Notes under the pieces: generated by a model
What the model was told of the DNA's origin: nothing
The model's database searches: none
Seen by the model: the letters and a program-made list of their open reading frames with translations, nothing else
Translations under genes and position numbers: made by a program
In this document: positions 15,301 to 25,900 of the stretch, piece after piece
Layout of the letters: every line of letters begins with the position of its first letter
Numbering within the stretch: position 1 is the stretch's first letter
Assembly (NCBI GenBank): GCA_948470475.1
Contig: OX419346.1
Location: forward strand, 21,116,917 to 21,180,916
DNA: 64,000 nt
Source of the DNA: Galaxea fascicularis
Taxonomy: Eukaryota > Cnidaria > Anthozoa > Scleractinia > Euphylliidae
Reading direction: 5' to 3'

Positions 15301-15606
15301 ATTTTGCTCATTAACCAATATCTATTGTTTGAATATTCATAGGCGATTTTCTCCGTTAATATAAGAGCTCTTGCGCTGTAACTTGCACCACATGTTGGTT
15401 TTATCCCCTTCTTTACACCGAGCAAGAAAAATCCAAGAAAATCCTCATTTTCAAAGCAAAATGACGATATGAATATTGAAACAATAGAAATTGGTTAATG
15501 AGCTTAAAACTTGACTTGCAGCCCCTTTACCAAAGCACTTGAATTTGGCTCGATTTTGCTCATTAACCAATTTCTATTGTTTGAATATTCATAGGCGATT
15601 TTCTCC

Positions 15607-18600
15607 GTTAATAAAAGAGCTCTTGCGCTGTAACTTGCACCACATGTTGGTTTTATCCCCTTCTTTACACCGAGCAAGAAAAATCCAAGAAAATCCTCAT
15701 TTTCAAGGTGAAATGACGATATGAATATTGAAACAATAGAAATTTAATATTCATAGGCGATTTTCTCCGTTAATATAAGAGCTCTTGCGCTGTAACTTGC
15801 ACCACATGTTGGTTTTATCCTCTTCTTTACACCGAGCAAGAAAAATCCAAGAAAATCCTCATTTTCAAAGCGAAATGACGATATGAATATTGAAACAATA
15901 GAAATTGGTTAATGAGCTTAAAACTTGACTTGCAGCCCCTTTACCAAAGCACTTGAATTTGGCTCGATTTTGCTCATTAACCAATATCTATTGTTTGAAT
16001 ATTCATAGGCGATTTTCTCCGTTAATATAAGAGCTCTTGCGCTGTAACTTGCACCACATGTTGGTTTTATCAACTTCTTTACACCGAGCAAGAAAAATCC
16101 AAGAAAATCCTCATTTTCAAAGCGAAATGACGATATGAATATTGAAACAATAGAAATTGGTTAATGAGCTTAAAACTTGACTTGCAGCCCCTTTACCAAA
16201 GCACTTGAATTTGGCTTAATTTTGCTCATTAACCAATATCTATTGTTTGAATATTCATAGGCGATTTTCTCCGTTAATATAAGAGCTCTTGCGCTGTAAC
16301 TTGCACCACATGTTGGTTTTATCCCCTTCTTTACACCGAGCAAGAAAAATCCAAGAAAATCCTCATTTTCAAGGTGAAATGACGATATGAATATTGAAAC
16401 AATAGAAATTTAATATTCATAGGCGATTTTCTCCGTTAATATAAGAGCTCTTGCGCTGTAACTTGCACCACATGTTGGTTTTATCCCCTTCTTTACACCG
16501 AGCAAGAACAATCCAAGAAAATCCTCATTTTCAAAGCAAAATGACGATATGAATATTGAAACAATAGAAATTGGTTAATGAGCTTAAAACTTGACTTGCA
16601 GCCCCTTTACCAAAGCACTTGAATTTGGCTCGATTTTGCTCATTAACCAATTTCTATTGTTTGAATATTCATAGGCGATTTTCTCCGTTAATAAAAGAGC
16701 TCTTGCGCTGTAACTTGCACCACATGTTGGTTTTATCCCCTTCTTTACACCGAGCAAGAAAAATCCAAGAAAATCCTCATTTTCAAGGTGAAATGACGAT
16801 ATGAATATTGAAACAATAGAAATTTAATATTCATAGGCGATTTTCTCCGTTAATATAAGAGCTCTTGCGCTGTAACTTGCACCACATGTTGGTTTTATCC
16901 TCTTCTTTACACCGAGCAAGAAAAATCCAAGAAAATCCTCATTTTCAAAGCGAAATGACGATATGAATATTGAAACAATAGAAATTGGTTAATGAGCTTA
17001 AAACTTGACTTGCAGCCCCTTTACCAAAGCACTTGAATTTGGCTCGATTTTGCTCATTAACCAATATCTATTGTTTGAATATTCATAGGCGATTTTCTCC
17101 GTTAATATAAGAGCTCTTGCGCTGTAACTTGCACCACATGTTGGTTTTATTAACTTCTTTACACCGAGCAAGAAAAATCCAAGAAAATCCTCATTTTCAA
17201 AGCGAAATGACGATATGAATATTGAAACAATAGAAATTGGTTAATGAGCTTAAAACTTGACTTGCAGCCCCTTTACCAAAGCACTTGAATTTGGCTTAAT
17301 TTTGCTCATTAACCAATATCTATTGTTTGAATATTCATAGGCGATTTTCTCCGTTAATATAAGAGCTCTTGCGCTGTAACTTGCACCACATGTTGGTTTT
17401 ATCCCCTTCTTTACACCGAGCAAGAAAAATCCAAGAAAATCCTCATTTTCAAGGTCAAATGACGATATGAATATTGAAACAATAGAAATTTAATATTCAT
17501 AGGCGATTTTCTCCGTTAATATAAGAGCTCTTGCGCTGTAACTTGCACCACATGTTGGTTTTATCCCCTTCTTTACACCGAGCAAGAAAAATCCAAGAAA
17601 ATCCTCATTTTCAAAGCGAAATGACGATATGAATATTGAAACAATAGAAATTGGTTAATGAGCTTAAAACTTGACTTGCAGCCCCTTTACCAAAGCACTT
17701 GAATTTGGCTCGATTTTGCTCATTAACCAATATCTATTGTTTGAATATTCATAGGCGATTTTCTCCGTTAATATAAGAGCTCTTGCGCTGTAACTTGCAC
17801 CACATGTTGGTTTTATCCCCTTCTTTACACCGAGCAAGAAAAATCCAAGAAAATCCTCATTTTCAAGGTGAAATGACGATATGAATATTGAAACAATAGA
17901 AATTTAATATTCATAGGCGATTTTCTCCGTTAATATAAGAGCTCTTGCGCTGTAACTTGCACCACATGTTGGTTTTATCCCCTTCTTTACACCGAGCAAG
18001 AAAAATCCAAGAAAATCCTCATTTTCAAAGCGAAATGACGATATGAATATTGAAACAATAGAAATTGGTTAATGAGCTTAAAACTTGACTTGCAGCCCCT
18101 TTACCAAAGCACTTGAATTTGGCTCGATTTTGCTCATTAACCAATATCTAGTGTTTGAATATTCATAGGCGATTTTCTCCGTTAATATAAGAGCTCTTGC
18201 GCTGTAACTTGCACCACATGTTGGTTTTATCCTCTTCTTTACACCGAGCAAGAAAAATCCAAGAAAATCCTCATTTTCAAAGCGAAATGACGATATGAAT
18301 ATTGAAACAATAGAAATTGGTTAATGAGCTTAAAACTTGACTTGCAGCCCCTTTACCAAAGCACTTGAATTTGGCTCGATTTTGCTCATTAACCAATATC
18401 TATTGTTTGAATATTCATAGGCGATTTTCTCCGTTAATATAAGAGCTCTTGCGCTGTAACTTGCACCACATGTTGGTTTTATCAACTTCTTTACACCGAG
18501 CAAGAAAAATCCAAGAAAATCCTCATTTTCAAAGCGAAATGACGATATGAATATTGAAACAATAGAAATTGGTTAATGAGCTTAAAACTTGACTTGCAGC

Positions 18601-19926
18601 CCCTTTACCAAAGCACTTGAATTTGGCTTAATTTTGCTCATTAACCAATATCTATTGTTTGAATATTCATAGGCGATTTTCTCCGTTAATATAAGAGCTC
18701 TTGCGCTGTAACTTGCACCACATGTTGGTTTTATCCCCTTCTTTACACCGAGCAAGAAAAATCCAAGAAAATCCTCATTTTCAAGGTGAAATGACGATAT
18801 GAATATTGAAACAATAGAAATTTAATATTCATAGGCGATTTTCTCCGTTAATATAAGAGCTCTTGCGCTGTAACTTGCACCACATGTTGGTTTTATCCCC
18901 TTCTTTACACCGAGCAAGAACAATCCAAGAAAATCCTCATTTTCAAAGCAAAATGACGATATGAATATTGAAACAATAGAAATTGGTTAATGAGCTTAAA
19001 ACTTGACTTGCAGCCCCTTTACCAAAGCACTTGAATTTGGCTCGATTTTGCTCATTAACCAATTTCTATTGTTTGAATATTCATAGGCGATTTTCTCCGT
19101 TAATAAAAGAGCTCTTGCGCTGTAACTTGCACCACATGTTGGTTTTATCCCCTTCTTTACACCGAGCAAGAAAAATCCAAGAAAATCCTCATTTTCAAGG
19201 TGAAATGACGATATGAATATTGAAACAATAGAAATTTAATATTCATAGGCGATTTTCTCCGTTAATATAAGAGCTCTTGCGCTGTAACTTGCACCACATG
19301 TTGGTTTTATCCTCTTCTTTACACCGAGCAAGAAAAATCCAAGAAAATCCTCATTTTCAAAGCGAAATGACGATATGAATATTGAAACAATAGAAATTGG
19401 TTAATGAGCTTAAAACTTGACTTGCAGCCCCTTTACCAAAGCACTTGAATTTGGCTCGATTTTGCTCATTAACCAATATCTATTGTTTGAATATTCATAG
19501 GCGATTTTCTCCGTTAATATAAGAGCTCTTGCGCTGTAACTTGCACCACATGTTGGTTTTATCAACTTCTTTACACCGAGCAAGAAAAATCCAAGAAAAT
19601 CCTCATTTTCAAAGCGAAATGACGATATGAATATTGAAACAATAGAAATTGGTTAATGAGCTTAAAACTTGACTTGCAGCCCCTTTACCAAAGCACTTGA
19701 ATTTGGCTTAATTTTGCTCATTAACCAATATCTATTGTTTGAATATTCATAGGCGATTTTCTCCGTTAATATAAGAGCTCTTGCGCTGTAACTTGCACCA
19801 CATGTTGGTTTTATCCCCTTCTTTACACCGAGCAAGAAAAATCCAAGAAAATCCTCATTTTCAAGGTGAAATGACGATATGAATATTGAAACAATAGAAA
19901 TTTAATATTCATAGGCGATTTTCTCC
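15607..19926. repeat. Higher-order repeat block, 1,080-bp period, in array A
   Basis: Unit starts 15607, 16687, 17767, 18847 and 19927 are 1,080 bp apart (three long plus two short units). Marker variants recur with this period or with a one-unit offset: GTTAATAAAAGAG at 15607, 16687 and 19099; GGCTTAATTTTGC at about 16,213, 17,293, 18,625 and 19,705; TATCCTCTTCTT at about 15,817, 16,897, 18,229 and 19,309. The 252-bp shift between the second and third marker sets shows one extra unit was inserted or transferred. Confidence 0.8.
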
Positions 19927-21736
19927 GTTAATATAAGAGCTCTTGCGCTGTAACTTGCACCACATGTTGGTTTTATCCCCTTCTTTACACCGAGCAAGAA
20001 AAATCCAAGAAAATCCTCATTTTCAAAGCGAAATGACGATATGAATATTGAAACAATAGAAATTGGTTAATGAGCTTAAAACTTGACTTGCAGCCCCTTT
20101 ACCAAAGCACTTGAATTTGGCTCGATTTTGCTCATTAACCAATATCTATTGTTTGAATATTCATAGGCGATTTTCTCCGTTAATATAAGAGCTCTTGCGC
20201 TGTAACTTGCACCACATGTTGGTTTTATCCCCTTCTTTACACCGAGCAAGAAAAATCCAAGAAAATCCTCATTTTTAAAGCGAAATGACGATATGAATAT
20301 TGAAACAATAGAAATTGGTTAATGAGCTTAAAACTTGACTTGCAGCCCCTTTACCAAAGCACTTGAATTTGGCTCGATTTTGCTCATTAACCAATATCTA
20401 TTGTTTGAGTATTCATAGGCGATTTTCTCCGTTAATATAAGAGCTCTTGCGCTGTAACTTGCACCACATGTTGGTTTTATCAACTTCTTTACACCGAGCA
20501 AGAAAAATCCAAGAAAATCCTCATTTTCAAAGCGAAATGACGATATGAATATTGAAACAATAGAAATTGGTTAATGAGCTTAAAACTTGACTTGCAGCCC
20601 CTTTACCAAAGCACTTGAATTTGGCTCGATTTTGCTCATTAACCAATATCTATTGTTTGAATATTCATAGGCGATTTTCTCCGTTAATATAAGAGCTCTT
20701 GCGCTGTAACTTGCACCACATGTTGGTTTTATCCCCTTCTTTACACCGAGCAAGAAAAATCCAAGAAAATCCTCATTTTCAAGGTGAAATGACGATATGA
20801 ATATTGAAACAATAGAAATTTAATATTCATAGGCGATTTTCTCCGTTAATATAAGAGCTCTTGCGCTGTAACTTGCACCACATGTTGGTTTTATCCCCTT
20901 TTTTACACCGAGCAAGAAAAATCCAAGAAAATCCTCATTTTCAAAGCGAAATGACGATGTGAATATTGAAACAATAGAAATTGGTTAATGAGCTTAAAAC
21001 TTGACTTGCAGCCCCTTTACCAAAGCACTTGAATTTGGCTCGATTTTGCTCATTAACCAATATCTATTGTTTGAATATTCATAGGCGATTTTCTCTGTTA
21101 ATATAAGAGCTCTTGCGCTGTAACTTGCACCACATGTTGGTTTTATCCCCTTCTTTACACCGAGGAAGAAAAATCCAAGAAAATCCTTATTTTCAAAGCA
21201 AAATGACGATATGAATATTGAAACAATAGAAATTGGTTAATGAGCTTAAAACTTGACTTGCAGCCCCTTTACCAAAGCACTTGAATTTGGCTCGATTTTG
21301 CTCATTAACCAATATCTATTGTTTGAATATTCATAGGCGATTTTCTCCGTTAATATAAGAGCTCTTGCGCTGTAACTTGCACCACATGTTGGTTTTATCC
21401 CCTTCTTTACACCGAGCAAGAAAAATCCAAGAAAATCCTCATTTTCAAAGCGAAATGACGATATGAATATTGAAACAATAGAAATTGGTTAATGAGCTTA
21501 AAACTTGACTTGCAGCCCCTTTACCAAAGCACTTGAATTTGGCTCGATTTTGCTCATTAACCAATTTCTATTGTTTGAATATTCATAGGCGATTTTCTCC
21601 GTTAATATAAGAGCTCTTGCGCTGTAACTTGCACCACATGTTGGTTTTATCCCCTTCTTTACACCGAGCAAGAAAAATCCAAGAAAATCCTTATTTTCAA
21701 GGTTAAATGACGATATGAATATTGAAACAATAGAAA

Positions 21737-21870
21737 TGGGTTAATGAGGTCAAAACTTGCCTTACAACCCCTTTACCAAACTATCTGAATTTTGCTCCAG
21801 TGTGCTCATTAATCTATTTGTTTTGTTTTATTTGGCATTGACGATTTTCTTTGTTATTTTAAGGCACTAG
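21737..21870. repeat. Degenerate terminal unit of array A
   Basis: After CAATAGAAATGGGTTAATGAG the sequence still aligns with the hairpin cassette (CCCCTTTACCAAA, GTGCTCATTAA, GACGATTTTCTTTGTTA) but with many substitutions, and then becomes unique. This is the usual pattern at a satellite edge, where the terminal copy escapes homogenisation. Confidence 0.85.
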
Positions 21871-22396
21871 GAGAAGTCGAAAAGGAGCGGATTTTAATGT
21901 TATCGGGGCATTTTTTCGTTTTAACGACAACGTAAGCAGGGGATGGGAAATGTATTGGATTTTAGAATGACTTAATTACAGTATTCGATCCTTGTGGTTT
22001 TTACATTTAAACATTTAACTGGAGCATTTAATCTGTTTTTTAAAGTGCTTAAATGAAATTTTTATTTTTTTCCAGTTGTTTCTAAAGGTACCCCACCCAT
22101 TCGCTAGGGGCTAAAATATACCATGTTCTTTATCTAGCATTGGGAAATTAAAAGATGGTTTTACAAAGATTTAATTGCGGTATTCCAGTGTTCCTGTCGT
22201 AACGTTTTTAGTTTGTAGTTAAATGTTTCTATTTTGTGTCTTTCTTTCGGAACTTTCCCTCACCCCCTCTAGGAGGGTACAAAATTCGATTTTCTTTTTA
22301 CAGCACCAGGAGAGACTAAAACGAGCAGATGTTTTTTTGAAAGCATTCCCTCCGTGTCGTCTTTAGTACGTTAAGAATTTTTATGATTTTGCCAAC

Positions 22397-22430
22397 GGGG
22401 GGGTGGGGGACGGGAGGGTGTCTGTGGGTT
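22397..22430 (+). other. G-rich tract, G-quadruplex-like
   Basis: Runs of three or more G separated by one to four bases (GGGGGGGTGGGGGACGGGAG and following). The motif is seen in sequence; folding is inferred. It lies downstream of the minus-strand stop codon. Confidence 0.5.
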
Positions 22431-22788
22431 AAGGGAGGAGACTGCTTACATTTCAGACCAGATGTGCCCAGTACACAATAGAGAATACTCTTACTCCACC
22501 AATCTTAATTTGGCGTCTTTAACCTAGTTTTTCAGTAAAATGCAAAGGTAAAGAGCGGAAGTTTCTTGTAGCGTCCAACTAATAAATACATAACTGTCAT
22601 TACACAACACACTGTCACAGATGCAGCGACATATTTTCCATTAACCTAGGTATGGATAAAACTGGTTCAACAAGTTTCAAACCTCTAAGACTATACTAAT
22701 TGGGAACGACAATGAAGGAATTCAGTAGCCCTGTTTTGGTTAAAAAAGAAACCAATATTTGCCAAAAACATTCCGTTAATAATGGCGT

Positions 22789-22794
22789 TTTAAT
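22789..22794 (-). terminator. Candidate poly(A) signal ATTAAA
   Basis: ATTAAA on the minus strand about 40 nt beyond the TAA stop at 22,833. It is the commonest variant of AATAAA. The next AATAAA on this strand is near 22,061, about 770 nt downstream. A 3' UTR this short is plausible but unproven. Confidence 0.35.
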
Positions 22795-22832
22795 TTTTGC
22801 CTTTATAATGCTCCAAAACGACGTAAATTTAA

Positions 22833-22961
22833 TTAGTTTTCCATTAGAGATGAAAGCCAAGTATAAAAGGCTTCTGTAGTTTTTCCAATGCTTCCTCGAG
22901 TAGGATCAAACATGGCTTCCAAACAAGCAACGTTTTGAAGGCTGACTTCAAAGGGAACCTC
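22833..22961 (-). CDS. CFAP54: Terminal coding exon E43 of CFAP54-like gene
   Basis: 42 codons plus TAA, phase 0: EVPFEVSLQNVACLEAMFDP to TWLSSLMEN. Acceptor TCTCTTTGTTACAG. The hydrophobic C-terminus with FEVSLQNVACLEAMFD reads like the expected end of CFAP54. No downstream exon needed. Confidence 0.82.
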   Translation of the reverse strand, partial: EVPFEVSLQNVACLEAMFDPTRGSIGKTTEAFYTWLSSLMEN

Positions 22962-25900
22962 CTGTAACAAAGAGACGAGAAAGAGTTGAGCAAAAGTAGT
23001 TAATTTATTCTTCAAAGCTGCATGATTCTTGATCCCTGTCTAAATTCTGGAAAATTGTTGAGAATATGACAATTATTGAAAGTCCTTACAGCACTGAGGC
23101 CCTTTTGTTTTTGGGGGCGGGGTGGGGGTGGGTGGGGGATCTGAGTATCCCGTATTTCATTGAGGTTTGGCCCAATGACGTCACTGCGGGTACTAAGTTT
23201 GGATACTGTCTGGAAGGGCTGATACAGGTAGGTATTGTCAATGTCTGATGCAAATTACAAATAATCGCATTGGCAAGAATATTTTTCACTTTTTGCGCTT
23301 TCAAAATTGATCAATGAACCTATTTTAGACAATGTTCGATATCACCACTCCCAACTTCATATTAAACATCTGTCATAAGTTCACGAAAGAATATCTTTTT
23401 TCTTAAAATGTGATTATTTAGTGCTGTTTTGTTTAATTCTAGATATTTGGTTCACCAACTTGGTTAAATCTGGAAACTGTCTCGGTGCCCCAAACTCTGT
23501 ACACTTAACATTTGTTAATTGATCTCCTTTGTTTTGGTCTTTTCTTTTAACTAAGATATTATTTTTCGGAAGCCTTAAAATTTTAATAAAAGATTTGCGT
23601 GATTTGACTACAAATGGCAGACCTTGTTTTCTGTTTACAACCTTGGAAATGCTACCTTAGCGGAAAAAACTGAGAAAAATACTACCATAACCGCCAAGAA
23701 TAGGATGGTTTACGTTATATTCACGTCTCTCCTCGGAATGCTCTGGAAGTCTTGAACTTTCGATGTTCGGATGTCAATGTCAAATAGCACACTTTGAAAA
23801 AGAGTGATAGGCTGGGATCGAACAAGGCTTGCAAACGATTTTGGGACTGTGTGGGGAGGGAGTTCGAACGACGACATGATCTATCATTTTAATAAAGCAA
23901 AATCTTCCGCCGTGTTTGGTTTCCTTAGGGACGGACCCCTAGAAAAGTGACGGGAGGGTGGGTGGGTGGGGGAAAAACAAAATAATGGTCACGCACGGAA
24001 AAAGGACAAGAAAAAATTGGGCAAAGAAAAGGGCGAAGATAGAAAGTCATACACTTTCAAAAACGATAAAAAAAAAACCCTTGGTGTCCCACTTTAACAA
24101 TTACACAATCGCACACGCGGCCCTCTCGATCCCAGTCTTTTCCAAACTGATCTATTGCTAATATCAGCCACAGGGTCCCCACATACAATACCCACCTCAA
24201 GGGGAATAGCTTTATCCAGTTGTAGCAGGGCGTGTATTTCACTGAGGTGCTCTTTCAAGAGGGCCCTTATATGGTCGTCCTTTCTCTGCTTGCCTGATAA
24301 GGCCCTAATCCCCATGCTCTTCTTTTTACGTGCTTGGACAGAGGTGGTCGATGACTTTTGCTCAACATTTCCAGGAACAGCTAACTGAATAGTTTCTTGT
24401 CTTGAGGTACGGGCTATGGAAAAAAATCCATTGACCAAGTCCTTACTTATTCATTGTTTCGAAATTACATAGATTGTTTTCACTCATGTGAACAGCAGCC
24501 ATATTGGTTTAATGAAACAAAAGAAAGTATTTGGTTAAAAGTAGAGTTCAATTCCCAGAGGGTTAGGCTGTTACACCAATATGGCCGCCATTCCTTTGTT
24601 TTGGTATACCAACATGGCCACCGTGACGTCATGGGAAAACGATCTATAAATTCTGGGTGGCAGTTGAACCATTGGGGCTGGGTGTGTGCGATTAAATTTC
24701 TCATGGACAAGTCTGTTGTGGTAAGGTTTCATGCCTGTCAGAAGGAAAAACAAATGATGGTTCTTTACCGTTCAAATTCTTAAAAGCCAGCTTTTTACTG
24801 TTAACACACAAAGCAAACAAAAGAATACATTTGAGCTCCAATTTCGTGAAAATTTGTTTATCTGAATCTTAACTACACAACGAAAGTTAAAAAAGAAAAT
24901 CGCCCAGCGCTGCCAAATTTGAAGTCTTTCCAAGGTATCCAGCCATTAAAAATAATTCCCCAGTGCCCAAACGCATTCTCATATATCCAATTAACTTTGT
25001 TCACATATCCATCATTATCAGCTGCCCAAAACTCACCCTTAATTTGTTCAGTCGTTCCCACTGCCGCCTGCGATGTCTGGACAGGCATCAAGTCACTCTC
25101 AGCGGTCTCCAACGTTACCATAAGCTTTTCGTGAAGGGCCTGGACACCAGTATGTATCACACGACACAATCCAGCCTTCACTTGCGCGGAGACTGGGTTC
25201 AAGGCCAAGTTTAACGCCTTATTGTTAAGGGCGTACAGAAGAAACAGGGTGCTCTGCTGGGCCTGGTTCCACTGTGGATCCTCTAAGTTCACACACTCCA
25301 GATGTGGCTGGAACCACTGAATGCAAACTTCAAAGTCGCCTGCTCTGATTGACCTGTCCACAAAATCTTACAAAGAGAGAAGAAAGAAGTGACGCGTATC
25401 CTAAGTATCTTACTAAGGGAGAGTTCATACATTTCTGTCTTGTTAAGTGTAACTCAATTTATAGGGAACAATGGAAGCTGTAATCGTTTTTGGAGACTAG
25501 TGGTCAGGGCCCTGGAAATGAATAAAATATGAAGGTTCAGAGTTGAACTCCCATTCTCACCATTAGTAAAACTTGTTCCAAGGTAGCCCCGAGGTTAACA
25601 CCTCAACTGATTTTCCTACTCTCTTTTACTACTCTGGATTCTTAAACTGTAACGATCTATTTGTAATAAATGTCTCTGCTGTACCTTATATCAGTAACCC
25701 TGAAACGCGCCACGAGTAGAGTGATTAAGCTTCCGTTACCATCACGTTAGCCATTCACCCTATAAAGGGAACCTCGACTCCTACAACATATTGACCCTGA
25801 ACTGCTGCAAAAGATAACGGGACTCCACTATTTAGTGCAAAAAGCGAAAATACGTTTTAAAGATATTTTCACATTTTCAACTAAATTTTTGAATCTAGTA

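Larger units (their letters stand above)
1..21870. repeat. Tandem satellite array A (252-bp and 162-bp units, about 96 units)
   Basis: Seen directly: units begin with GTTAATATAAGAGCTCTTGC at 1, 163, 415, 667, 829, 1081, 1333, 1495, 1747 and so on to 21601, spaced 252 or 162 bp. Rare one-base indels occur near 4,270 and 5,180. Both unit types share a core: CTCTTGCGCTGTAACTTGCA, an A-rich tract with CCAAGAAAATCCTC, then ATGACGATATGAATATT. The 252-bp form adds 90 bp between GAAATT and AATATTCATAG. Units differ at only a few recurring sites, such as TATCAACTT versus TATCCCCTT and AAGGTGAAAT versus AAAGCGAAAT, which implies continuing homogenisation by unequal exchange or conversion. The array continues past the left edge. 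It has no credible gene; the recurrent 61-codon ORFs are an accident of the unit. No CRISPR character: the repeats abut without spacers. Confidence 0.98.
21871..22832. other. Unique spacer between array A and the 3' end of the gene
   Basis: Non-repetitive AT-rich sequence with no ORF of note. It contains one G-rich tract (22,397-22,430) and the candidate poly(A) signal of the minus-strand gene. Nothing else recognised. Confidence 0.6.

Noticed and set aside
24094..24195. Extension of E42 frame past its donor (VGIVCGDPVADISNRS)
   Set aside because: The strong GTGGGT donor joins E42 in frame to E43, which has a natural stop and a good acceptor.
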